Part shown: positions 44,789 through 58,670 of the stretch, piece by piece | Position numbering within the stretch: the first letter of the stretch is position 1 | How the letters are laid out: every line of letters begins with the position of its first letter | Assembly (NCBI GenBank): GCA_030278955.1 | Contig: JAOANR010000003.1 | Location: forward strand, 61,559,628 to 61,623,627 | Source of the DNA: Hygrophila difformis | Lineage: Eukaryota > Streptophyta > Magnoliopsida > Lamiales > Acanthaceae | Length of the DNA: 64,000 nucleotides | Direction of reading: 5' to 3' | Program-made: the position numbers and the translations under genes | Notes under the pieces: model-generated | The model's input: only the letters and a program-made list of their open reading frames with translations | Told to the model about the DNA's origin: nothing | Databases searched by the model: none

Positions 44789-44947
44789 AGTCAGAAGCCG
44801 ATATAGTTTTCTGGGGGTAAAAACACCTACAATGGCCTCTGGCTATTGTGACATGATTATTTTTATAATTAACAAAATTAAAACACGAAATTAATAATTA
44901 TCAATACACATAGATATCTATGTTTCTGGTTCTTATTCGTGTGTATA

Positions 44948-45131
44948 TTACACTACAAAAATTTTGCGGGAAGGTGAAGAAAGGATTTCGTTGCCTTGTT
45001 CATGACCTGGTGCACTAGCCAGGCGGCAAACAAGTTGACGAAATTTGGCAGGCAACAAAATTTTAGGTGACGACTTCAATAAAGTTTCATTGCCAATTTC
45101 ATCGCCTTCCCGTGAATTTTTTGTACTGTTA
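44948..45131. mobile_element. Miniature CACTA element, 178 bp
   Basis: CACTACAAAAATTTTGCGGG at 44951 and CCCGTGAATTTTTTGTACTG ending at 45128 are imperfect inverted repeats. The flanks carry TTA on both sides. The inner GGCAACAAAATTTTAGGTGA-type words may be subterminal repeats. Confidence 0.65.
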
Positions 45132-45319
45132 TATTATTCACTTCATAGTATATATAATATGGAAGGGGCGAGTTTATATTTGTTTATGAAGAGTAGGGTC
45201 TAAAAATTTTGGGTGTGCTAATGTGTTATAATAGGAAAAAGTTCAACTTTGTCCTCATTGGTGATCCACACATATTTAACTTTAAAGCTGCGGTCGTTCC
45301 TTAATTAATTAATTGAAGT

Positions 45320-45960
45320 ATATATTAGGTTACGGTTATGGTGCAATCACCGAAAACCACAGTACATCAAGGCACTAATATCAACTGTTCATTTAAAATC
45401 CAACGGTTCAAAATGTAAAGGGTAAAATTGTCCAAAAAATTTATAATGTCAAGTCGCTGAAAATACACACAATGATATCAATGAAAAAATACTATATATG
45501 TCGCTGAAATACACACAACTTTTTGCTAAAATACATATAGCTCGTCGCTAAAATACACTTAGCTCGTCGCTGAAAATATAATAAACCAAAGAATTGGGGT
45601 TCCAACTTTTATGAAGTCGCTGAAATGCACAATATCAAGTCGCTTACTATAGCTTATCGCTGAAATATACTATAAAGTGTCAGTGAAATATACTACACTA
45701 CGTCGCTGAAAATATACGGAAGACGCGCTGAAAACAATGTGCGTGCATGTCGCTGAAAAATAATATATTAATTAACAAATCGCTGAAAAGTATATACGTT
45801 GTCGCTGAAATGTACTAAAGTATATTTTGTAGTAATATAGCAAAATTACGTTTTGACCCTTCCAGATCATCTCAACCGTTGATTTTAAAACTTAATCAAT
45901 GGTGGAGAATTTCCGCAGTACATCATGTCATTCCTCTTAGTCGCACCCTAACAATTGCCT
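45320..45960. mobile_element. Probable DNA-transposon derivative with interspersed TCGCTGAAA repeats
   Basis: Between 45447 and 45815 the word CGCTGAAA occurs nine times exactly, and about five more times with a change, each usually followed by ATAYAC and spaced 20-45 bases. The block is framed by imperfect inverted words: TTTAAAATCCAACGGTT with AAGGGTAAAA on the left, and AACCGTTGATTTTAAAA with TTTTGACCCTT on the right. No coding frame. Confidence 0.55.
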
Positions 45961-46224
45961 TAGTATTATATGATGATTTGTTTCTATGAAATCTGGTTAT
46001 ATATAGAAGGGTAGGGTTGGTTTTAATTTGCCCGTTGAAGCTAATAATGCATAATGTCGTTTTATTAATGTATATTGTCCTTTGTGATTGTTCTAATCCC
46101 TGTGTCTTACTATTCCAACATCTCATTTTGGCAGTGAATTTGAATTTGCTTAAATAATGGGGTGACTTTTCTAACCCCAAGCATGATTTCAAATGTACAT
46201 GGAGGCTACCTATACTCGTAAACG

Positions 46225-46270
<46 letters not shown>

Positions 46271-46940
46271 TTTAATTAATTCAAATTTTATTTCTAGAAA
46301 GATTTTTATTTTTTAATTAGTGAAATCAGTCACTAACTTTTGTTAGCTACTAAGTTTCGATTGATCACGAACTCTCACCAAAACACAATTAGTTAAGGTT
46401 GTGTTTGGTAAAAACACTAATATTTAGCGTTTGGAATTTACAAATCACCATAAATAATAGTAGATATTTTACATTCTAATAGTTAAATTTTAAACTCAGC
46501 CCCTAAACTTTAAACTATTCCACTCCCTAATTATAGAGTATGTTTGGGAAATAATTAGAGTTTAACGTCTTGAGTTTGGAGTTTAGAGTCTGGAGTTTGA
46601 AATTAATGGTGAAAAATAGTTTTAAGTTTGAATAATGGTGTTTGGTAATGCAATTTTTAATTATAGTTTAGGGTTTGGAGTTTGGAACGCTAAAAGTTGG
46701 AGAGATGAGCGTTCAGAGTTTAGAGATTAGAGATTAAAATTTGACAGTTACTGTAATTAATGTTTAGTATATATATGATTTTAGACTATTTTTAGTATGT
46801 ATTTAAAAACTAAAGGCTAATCGTTTGTTCCTAAATGCAACCATAATTTTAAACTCAAAAACCAAATAACTTTTTTCAAAATTATCCCAATTTAAAATTA
46901 CTTTTCACCATTAATTTCAAGTTCCAAACTCTAAATTATA
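45961..46940. other. Intergenic, AT microsatellite and GTTTGGAGTTT-type repeats
   Basis: 46230-46268 is an (AT)n run. 46395-46930 holds many GTTTAGAGTTTGGAGTTT / AAACTCCAAACT-like words in both orientations and starts near GTGTTTGGTAAAAAC, suggesting a decayed foldback MITE. No gene seen. Confidence 0.45.
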
Positions 46941-47198
46941 CTCCCTCTGTCCCAACTAAGATATCATGTTTGACTTCTGCACACAATCCAATGCACTTTT
47001 TTAATAATTAATATTTCAAAAATATATAAAAGTAAAAATTATGTAAAATAAAATATTCGAAAATTATACAATTAAACGAATCTAACAAGATCAAATTCGA
47101 CTATTTTTTTCAACTACATCTTACAATAATATTTAGTCAAAGTTGAACAGTGAACAATGTAAAAAAGTCAAACAGGACATCTAAGGTGGACGGCGGAG
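46941..47198. mobile_element. CTCCCTCCG-family MITE, inverted core
   Basis: TA-flanked; ends CTCCCTCTGTCCCAACTAAG and GTGGACGGCGGAG; core on the minus strand. Confidence 0.65.
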
Positions 47199-47273
47199 TA
47201 ATTATTTCTCAAACATTACCTTAGACAACCACACTATTTTTTTTCATTAATAAAATCAAGCCACAAAAAAATA

Positions 47274-47533
47274 CTTCCTCCGTTTTTATTTGTTTGCTAC
47301 GGACCCACATCGCATGCAGTCCAATGTACATTTTAAACTGTTAATAACTCAAGTTCGGTAAAAGTGAAAATTCTATAAGTTTCATATTTAAAAACTACAT
47401 GACGAGACGAATCTAATAAGATCACACTTGACTATATTTTAACTTGTATAGCTATGAGAAAAATTGAAATCAAAGTAGTTCAATGAATAGTGACAAAACT
47501 TACAATGTAGCTAACAATAAAAAACGGAGGAAG
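47274..47533. mobile_element. CTCCCTCCG-family MITE, inverted core
   Basis: TA-flanked; ends CTTCCTCCGTTTTTATTTG and AATAAAAAACGGAGGAAG; the core appears as GACGAATCTAATAAGATC on the plus strand. Only 75 bp separate it from the preceding copy. Confidence 0.8.
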
Positions 47534-48059
47534 TAATAAGTAAGACACCAAGATAGAAGTATATAATAAGGAAATCGTTTTCATTCCCTTTATACCTTAT
47601 TAATTGCAAATAGTTAAGCATGGGTTTAAAATTCTAATAGCTAGTGATTTCTTTGACCTAAATACAATAATATTTACATCACCAAATTAGAAGTTGTCTA
47701 GAAGCATAACTGCATAAGCGCATCTTACCAATTTGACAAATACTATATATTAGTATATGCTTCAATTCAATTGACTCACGAAAACCCTAAAAAAAATATA
47801 CATTGATTCATACATATATATATATATATATATATATCGTCTTCGTCAGCCGGCCCCAAAGCAGGCTGGCCGGCCGAAGCCCCCACCCCCCCGCCTCCTT
47901 ACATATATATACATACACATGTATATACCGTACACCCACCACAGACATCCAAACTTTGTATCTCGTTGAAGAAACCGATGTGCAGAGGTTATAAAGGTAA
48001 TAAAGTCAATCACAAACCCTAACCCTAAAATCTGACAAAATTATTAATTATTGTAATAA
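47534..48059. other. Upstream region of the NF-YC-type gene
   Basis: Contains a (TA)n run at about 47815-47837 and a C-rich stretch with CCGGCCGAAGCCCCCACCCC near 47869-47900. A tight TATA assignment is not possible because of the TA repeat; transcription probably starts between 47850 and 48000. Confidence 0.35.
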
Positions 48060-48422
48060 ATGAGGCAACCTGGGGCGTACTCGAAGCTGCTGTCGGAGAA
48101 AAGCGGGCCGCACTCGCTGCCCCTGGCGAGGATCAAGAAAATAATGAAGAAATCGAGTGAGGAGGTGAAGATGATATCGGGCGAGGCACCTATCGTGTTT
48201 TCGATGGCGTGCGAGCTTCTGGTGGAGGAGCTGACGAAGAGGGCGTGGGCCGCGACGCTGAAAGGGAAGAGGAGGACAATGCACAAGGAGGATGTCTCGG
48301 CGGCTGTTGTTGAAACCGATATTTTCGACTTCCTTGTTCATCTTGTTGTGTCTGATCATCATCCTCAGTCTTCTACTGCTGCTGCTGCTGGGGATCAGAC
48401 CAAAGATGAAATGAAGCTCTGA
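48060..48422 (+). CDS. NF-YC: NF-YC-type histone-fold transcription factor subunit, intronless
   Basis: 120 residues from ATG 48060 to TGA 48422 in one exon. Residues about 20-97 form the histone fold: LPLARIKKIMKKSSEEVKMI, GEAPIVFSMACELLVEELTK, GKRRTMHKEDVSAAVVETDI and FDFLVHLVV. LPLARIKKIMK..EVKMIS and the downstream HKEDVSAAV..TDIFDFL order is that of NF-YC (HAP5), which pairs with NF-YB and, with NF-YA, binds CCAAT boxes in the nucleus. The protein lacks the Gln-rich tail of large NF-YC members and has a short Ala/Asp/Glu end, so it belongs to a short NF-YC-like group and could alternatively pair in a Dr1/DRAP1- or Pol epsilon-type dimer. Coding GC is well above the surroundings. Confidence 0.88.
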   Translation: MRQPGAYSKLLSEKSGPHSLPLARIKKIMKKSSEEVKMISGEAPIVFSMACELLVEELTKRAWAATLKGKRRTMHKEDVSAAVVETDIFDFLVHLVVSDHHPQSSTAAAAGDQTKDEMKL

Positions 48423-48436
48423 AGTATGTCTCTTGT

Positions 48437-48442
48437 AATAAA
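48437..48442 (+). terminator. Polyadenylation signal of the NF-YC-type gene
   Basis: AATAAA, 15 bases after the stop codon, followed by T/G-rich sequence. Confidence 0.45.
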
Positions 48443-49690
48443 GATGGTCTGGTGGTCTTGGCTAAGTATATGTATTGATTGATTTAATTTATTTCATGTC
48501 TTGACATAATCAATGGTCTAGTTAGCTATAATTGATACGGAGCATATATATATTGACAATTCTATGATCAATCTAGGTTTTTTTAAAAAAAATAAATAAA
48601 TAAAATAAAATAAATTAAAATCATAGTCATTTTGTAGCTTTACATTTAAATTGATGGCAACCAGAAGCGAAATGATTTCGTATTGAAATTTTCAAGAAGA
48701 GATTATTGTACCAGATTGATAAATACTGTATAAAGACAGCATCAAAAAGGGGGTTCGCCCTTGATGGGTGAGGCTAGAATTGCGAAAAATAGCATATTAG
48801 AAAACTAATTGTGTCATAGGTAACGGCAAGTGAATGAAATTTGAAATACTAGTTCACAAGAAAGTTCAATATGTTCTTTTCACCCAATCCATACATTCCA
48901 TTCCATTCCATTTGATTTGATTGATTATTGTAGTTTTTGGATACATACATATATATTATGTTGTTTTTACAATATGTGTAATTTTGGGACAACCTAGTCC
49001 CACACTTAAGATTTGCTGCGAGACCCTTTGTAGAAGCAATAGTGGCCTTTCAAGGCAACGAAATTATAGAAGTTGTTGTAACAAAACATTTTAGCTACAA
49101 CATCAGCTTGATAGGGAATTAAAAATTTCAATCATGAAATACTAATACTATTTATTTAGTCCCCTGACGGCATTGCTTACAACACATTACACATTTAATA
49201 GTTTGATGACGAAAACAATAGTTATTGCCAATAAGTTGATTTCTTTGTTGAGAGCTTATTTTAGTAACACTTGCTTTTATTGGCAACTTTAAGATCTCGT
49301 CGTCAAGTCATGAATAAAACAAATTACACATTTGCAACAATTATTTTTTCTTTTTTGGAGACAATGCAATGTCAGAACAATATATACATAATCAATGAAT
49401 TAATCATATTGCTCAAAATTATGGTAAAATGAAGTTTGAAAAATATTAGATGATCTTGTCTTGTGGTTGGCTTAGAGGGTGTTTGGATTAGGGTTTGGAT
49501 TAGCGATATAAAATAGATTATTTAATTATTGCGTTTTCAAAACGTAAATAATGAGGTTTGCAGCACCTTTTTATAGCGGTTAAATTGATTATCTGCGTTT
49601 TGAAAACGCAATAGCAGATAATTCATTTTCTTGTAATCAATCAAATGGTCATGTGACATTATTTAACAAAACGAATTACTACAACACAAT
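48443..49690. other. Intergenic between NF-YC and helicase genes
   Basis: No gene. 49020-49310 has GGCAACGAAAT / TGTAACAAAACATTTTAG / GACGAAAACAATAG words like the interior of the miniature CACTA at 44.95 kb, possibly a decayed relative. 49490-49650 contains GCGTTTTCAAAACG and GCGTTTTGAAAACGC inverted words typical of a foldback MITE, related to 36.8-37.1 kb. Confidence 0.4.
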
Positions 49691-50097
49691 CAGATTTAAG
49701 GAGATTTGAGACAGATTCACAGTACATTGATTGTATCATTATAACATGTCAATAGTCATCATTCAGAATCCACCAACAAGGTAAGAAAAAGAAACCAGGA
49801 AGTCTTGAACCCTGCAGACGGGAGGGGAATCAAGCATCTAAACTTTGCTCAACTCATGATGCTCTGCAGAGCCTCCATAATCATCAGCAGAAAAAACACA
49901 TAAGGAAACTCGATACGACAAACAGTTTATGTATAAGCGAACAAGCGCCTGCCTAACAAGTTACAAGATGAACTAAGCAGGATGACAGACAGAAAACCCA
50001 ACAAATGCTTCATCAATAGCGCTCCTCCGAGCCATTGACATACATCCTAGTCTTCCGGTACAAATCATAGCTAAATCTAAATTCCATCCTATTTCTG

Positions 50098-50193
50098 CTG
50101 CAGAGACAGGTAAAGACATCATCATATCGTGTACTTATTGTATTAGATTAATGTTGAATTTAGAATAACATAAACATACATGTATAACTCTAC
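50098..50193 (-). other. Probable intron in the 3' untranslated region of the helicase gene
   Basis: Minus strand GCTGTGCAG|GTAGAG (donor 50193) and TTTACCTGTCTCTGCAG acceptor about 95 bases further, beginning about 23 bases after the stop codon at 50216. Both sites match plant consensus and the acceptor has a pyrimidine tract. Confidence 0.5.
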
Positions 50194-50215
50194 CTGCACA
50201 GCATTTTGTTAGCTT

Positions 50216-54699
<4,484 letters not shown>

Positions 54700-54836
54700 C
54701 GAAGAGAATATATATCAATGTGTGCGGGAATTAATGAGGCCTCGATGGTAAAGATTGAGAGGAAATGGAATTGAATTGGAAATCTTGCTGTAAATTGGAG
54801 GAATTCTTGTACCCTTGGGAGCGGTGAAGTTGATCG

Positions 54837-54842
54837 TATATA
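54837..54842 (-). promoter_or_regulatory. Possible TATA box of the helicase gene
   Basis: TATATA on the minus strand about 140 bases upstream of the start codon. Weak because TA-rich words are frequent here. Confidence 0.35.
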
Positions 54843-55544
54843 TGGCCACGTTAGGGAGCAAAATGATGAAATTGAAAGGATACTAAAGATATAGGGACTA
54901 AAATTGAGATATAAAGAAACCTTTAAAATTTCTAAAAGTTCGAGACGAATCTAACAAGATCTCACTTGCCTATATTTTAACTTATATAACTATAATAAAT
55001 CATTAAGTTAAAGGGTGTGTGTGAATAGTGTTCAAAATTTATATGGAGTTATTATAAAGAAATGGAGAGAGTATATAGTCCCTCCGTTCTTTTTTAACTC
55101 TACCATTTGCATAGTTGATATTATTATCAAGTAACTTTGATTCAACTTTTTAGCACAATTATATAAGATAAAATATATTTAAGTGAAATATTGTTGGATT
55201 CGTCTAATCGCGTAGTTTTATAATATTAAATTTTTATAATTTTTATTGTATATAATTTGAGTTATTAATGATTAAAAATATGTATTGGATTGCGTGCAGT
55301 GTAGAAATAGAGAAGTTATAAAAAAATGGAAGTAGTATAAATATATATATATATATATATATATTTCCTTTTTAAAAAATAGATATACCGATCATTTATT
55401 GAGATGAGCTCGGATGCTCTGCCCAACTCACACTAATGAATTTCGAGTCCGACCACTATATACTTTTTTTTCCTTTTAAAAATAATTGCCAGTTGAAATT
55501 TTTTAGGCATATTAAAAATATTAATAAAATTATCACAATGTTTA
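54843..55544. other. Two adjoining CTCCCTCCG-family MITEs and spacer
   Basis: 54900-55071 is a copy lacking its left end but with core GACGAATCTAACAAGATCTC and right end AATGGAGAGAG. 55079-55335 is another (CCCTCCGTTCTTTTTTAAC to AAAATGGAAGTAG) with core on the plus strand. They lie 8 bp apart in opposite orientation. 55340-55364 is an (AT)n run. Confidence 0.6.
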
Positions 55545-55712
55545 TACTTAATCAGTTGGCTTGAGTAAATTGAGATTCTAGTCGCTCAAAGGTCTCGGGT
55601 TCGAGCCTTGTGTATGCAAAAAAACTGCTTTAGGAGAAGCGCCCTTAATTGGCCATACAAATCCTCGAACAATTAGTCCTGAGTCCAATGTGGCCTGAGG
55701 ATACCCGATTTA
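55545..55712 (+). repeat. SINE-B copy on the plus strand
   Basis: TCAGTTGGCTTGAGTAAATT (A-box region), GTCTCGGGTTCGAGCCTTGT (B box), GTATGCAAAAAAACTGCTTT, TCCTCGAACAATTAGTCC and GGATACCCGATTTATT. Confidence 0.75.
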
Positions 55713-55969
55713 TTCACAATGTTTATACTAAATCTATATTTTATAAGGTATGTAGTTGAAAACTTGAAATAATAATATATAATAGAGTAGGATAGAAATG
55801 AAAAACTAGTATTTTGTTTAATTTTGGCTTACATTAAACAAGGAAATGAATAAGTTATGAGAGATGTTTGGGAGTTAGTACGTAGATTTGGAGAGAGAAT
55901 TGTGTGACAATTTGCTCTTCAAATCCGCTAGCGGATTTGTACGCTCTCAAACATCTCAATTCTACTTTA

Positions 55970-56027
<58 letters not shown>

Positions 56028-56756
56028 GAGCCATTGAAGACCTGGAAAAGAGTAGTGGGAGCTCATATCACACAATTATAAAGGGAACAAATGGGGGTAT
56101 CGTTAAATGTACAACAATATTTAGTTGTATATACAACTAATAGCTGGTGCACACGTATGCTGTCCTGAATTCAATAGTTTGTTTGTCATGGAAACAGAAA
56201 CAAGAGTGGTGTGGGTGTGAAAGGGTTCCTGTGCTGGAAGGCCTTTTGCAAGCACATACTGGACTAAATTGGGAACGCTAGATTAAAAATTATATTGATT
56301 GTATGGTATGGATCAACTTATGGTAAAAATGTAACTAAGATATGCATTATTTTATTTTGTATATTTTATTCTGAAAAAGCTTTCAGCTTTCAGCTTTTTT
56401 AATACAATAATGATGAACCACCGCCGGCTACTCATTACCGGAGATGAAAACGATTGGAGAGGAGAATGTGACTCTACAAATCCAAATATACTGAAGAGCG
56501 ATGAAGAAGACGAAATCCAATTAGATTTAAAAAAAAATACAATTTATTTCCATATCTAATTTAAATTTCAAAAGATACAAGATTTACTTTTATTTTCCGG
56601 AAGATAAAATCCTCTGCCAGAACTCTCACCTGCGATATATATCCAGAACTCTCACCTGCGATATATCTAACATTTACCATAACTCTTACCTTCGCCGCTC
56701 TATCTAACCTTTGCCAGAACATTCCGTCTCACCTTTGCTCTATGCGATCTCTTCTA
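55713..56756. other. Intergenic with (AT)n and a SINE-A fragment
   Basis: 55975-56023 is an (AT)n run. 56025-56100 is a SINE-A 3' fragment (AAGACCTGGAAAAGAGTAGT, GGGAGCTCATATCACACAAT) on the minus strand. 56600-56730 has AGAACTCTCACCTGCGATAT repeated. No gene seen. Confidence 0.45.
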
Positions 56757-57017
56757 CTTCCTCCGTTCCCAAATCTTTTTTACATACCCCACTGCGCACG
56801 CAGTCCAATACACATTTTGAATCAATAATAACTCAAGTTTGGTATATGTAAAAATTCTAAAAGTTCAATATTTAAAAACTACACGACGAGACGAATCTAA
56901 CAAGATCCCTCTTGACTATATTTTAACTTGTATAACTATGATAAAACTTTAAATCAAAGTGCATTGCTGAATAGTACCCTAAAACCAAATGTCTTAAACA
57001 TTTGGGAACGGAGGAAG
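56757..57017. mobile_element. CTCCCTCCG-family MITE with long perfect TIR
   Basis: TA-flanked; CTTCCTCCGTTCCCAAAT at 56757 pairs with ATTTGGGAACGGAGGAAG ending at 57017; core GACGAATCTAACAAGATC on the plus strand. Confidence 0.85.
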
Positions 57018-57059
57018 TATTCAGTATATCAATACAACACATCCCTAATGAATGCAGAT

Positions 57060-57800
57060 GAAGCCAAAACATTCAGTTTCTCTAGATGACAACCATAACC
57101 TTCTGTGTTGACAGCCATAACATTTTGTTTTCCCATATGAAGCATTCTGTGACACCAATTATATAACATTTAGTCCGGTAAAAGATTCTGTTATAATACA
57201 TTGAGGGGACCAAATATCTGTTATGTGAACTAAAGCAGGCATTGTGTATGTGTAGCTGTTATATAGCAACCATTCTCTTTTAACTAACATGGCATTCTGT
57301 TTTAGTACATGAAACATTCTGTGTCACGAATCATAACATTCATTTTTGTTTATAGCAAACATTCTGTTTTGACAATCATAGCATTCTGTTTTACCTCCAA
57401 AAGCATTATGTGTCAAGATCATACCATTCTGTATTGTCTATAGTTAACATTCTTTTATAAAACTTACTAAACATTCTTCGTATGCCTCATCAGGTGTTGT
57501 GAATGTCTTATTCATCCAGTCATAACTGAGAGACATAGTTCCACTCACTGTATACAAAATAAATTTCCTCAAATGTTAGAATGTTACATAAATATTCCAC
57601 TTATTTCACATTGGGACATGCCTAGCCAGTGAGAGAGAATGTGAGAAGCTTTCAAACAGAATCTGATCACATTACAAACAGAATGTTATATCACATAGTG
57701 CGAATTCAATTTAACAGAATGGTTGGGACTTAGTAACAGCATGTTAGCATGTTATGTAATTCTAGACAGAATGTTTGCATCCTAAATCTACAAGTAATGA
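57060..57800. repeat. Array of ACATTCTGTTT repeats with inverted copies at the right
   Basis: From 57070 to 57475 the word CATTCTGT(T) or a one-base variant occurs about fifteen times, often as ATAACATTCTGTTTT, 20-45 bases apart. From 57655 to 57775 the reverse complement AACAGAATGTT or ACAGAAT appears about five times. Arrays pointing towards each other are what subterminal transposase-binding repeats look like; no terminal inverted repeat could be fixed. Confidence 0.6.
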
Positions 57801-57874
57801 ATTTTGGAATTCAAATCATCAATCTTACCCTAAATCGGAAAGCTAACCGGTGGCAGAGCTTGATTTAAATGTGT

Positions 57875-58270
57875 TTATAATGTATTGTCTATTAAACCAA
57901 ATCGAAAGAGCTTACCCGGTATGTTATCATCTTCGGCTTCATTCACCATTGGATTATCTTCACCATTTCGCGTAGTATCTTCTTCTTCCTCCAGAATATT
58001 GCCTTCATTCACCATTGGAATATCTTTAGCATTTCCCATTGTATCCTCTTCTTCTTTCTCCAAAATATCTTCTGATTCACCAGGAATCTTGTTCAAATCA
58101 AGATAAACCGTTGCCTCCTATTTCTTGCATGAAGTGATACCTCCACCACCGTTTTCCCCGACGGTCTTTTCTCTTCTTCAACTAATTTGCTCTACTCATG
58201 GTGGTTGCTTATGAAATAAGCCCGGAAACGTTTCAATTCAAAACTCCAGCTCTGCATATTCAGGGTTACA
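57875..58270 (-). other. Acidic open frame of unknown nature
   Basis: Minus strand, about 58096 to 57875: LNKIPGESEDILEKEEEDTM followed by an imperfect internal repeat (KDIPMVNEGNILEEEEDTTR / EDNPMVNEAEDDNIPG). Upstream at 58130-58200 a basic stretch lies in another frame with a stop. Given the repeat array next to it, it may be the start of a transposon gene (for example FAR1/MULE-like), but no domain can be recognised. Confidence 0.25.
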
Positions 58271-58670
58271 AAGAAAGTGAAAAGTAAAGAAAGAATGATA
58301 GTGTTCAAAAAAAGATGTGGTGATGATGATGAGAGTACAATTTTTTTATTTAAATTAATAAAAATAAGGAAAAGACAGAATTATCCTTGCCATGAATATA
58401 GACCCTTGGATCAAGATTTTATCTAAGGGTGGAGATAGTTTCCAGCACATCTTACCCAGGATAGGAACCAAACCGGTGTGGGTGTGGGCAGCCTTGATCT
58501 GATCCACTTTATCACTGAATTGGGCCGAAAATGACAAATCAAGAGGCTAGATTGCTTTTGGCCCAATCAATTTAATTAAGCAATGGGGATTGAACTCACA
58601 ATCCCAACTAAGCCAACTTGATTTTTTCACTGTTAAGTCGCTGTTTCACATTGAAATAATAGTGAATTTA
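58271..58670. other. Intergenic DNA left of the young LINE
   Basis: No gene. 58560-58630 contains GGGGATTGAACTCACAATCC, a possible degraded SINE B-box region. Confidence 0.4.

Noticed and set aside
46230..46268. Short-repeat regions considered as CRISPR-like arrays (also 11490-12000 and 57060-57800)
   Set aside because: The DNA is plant nuclear. Repeats are degenerate with irregular spacing, and no cas-like gene is near.
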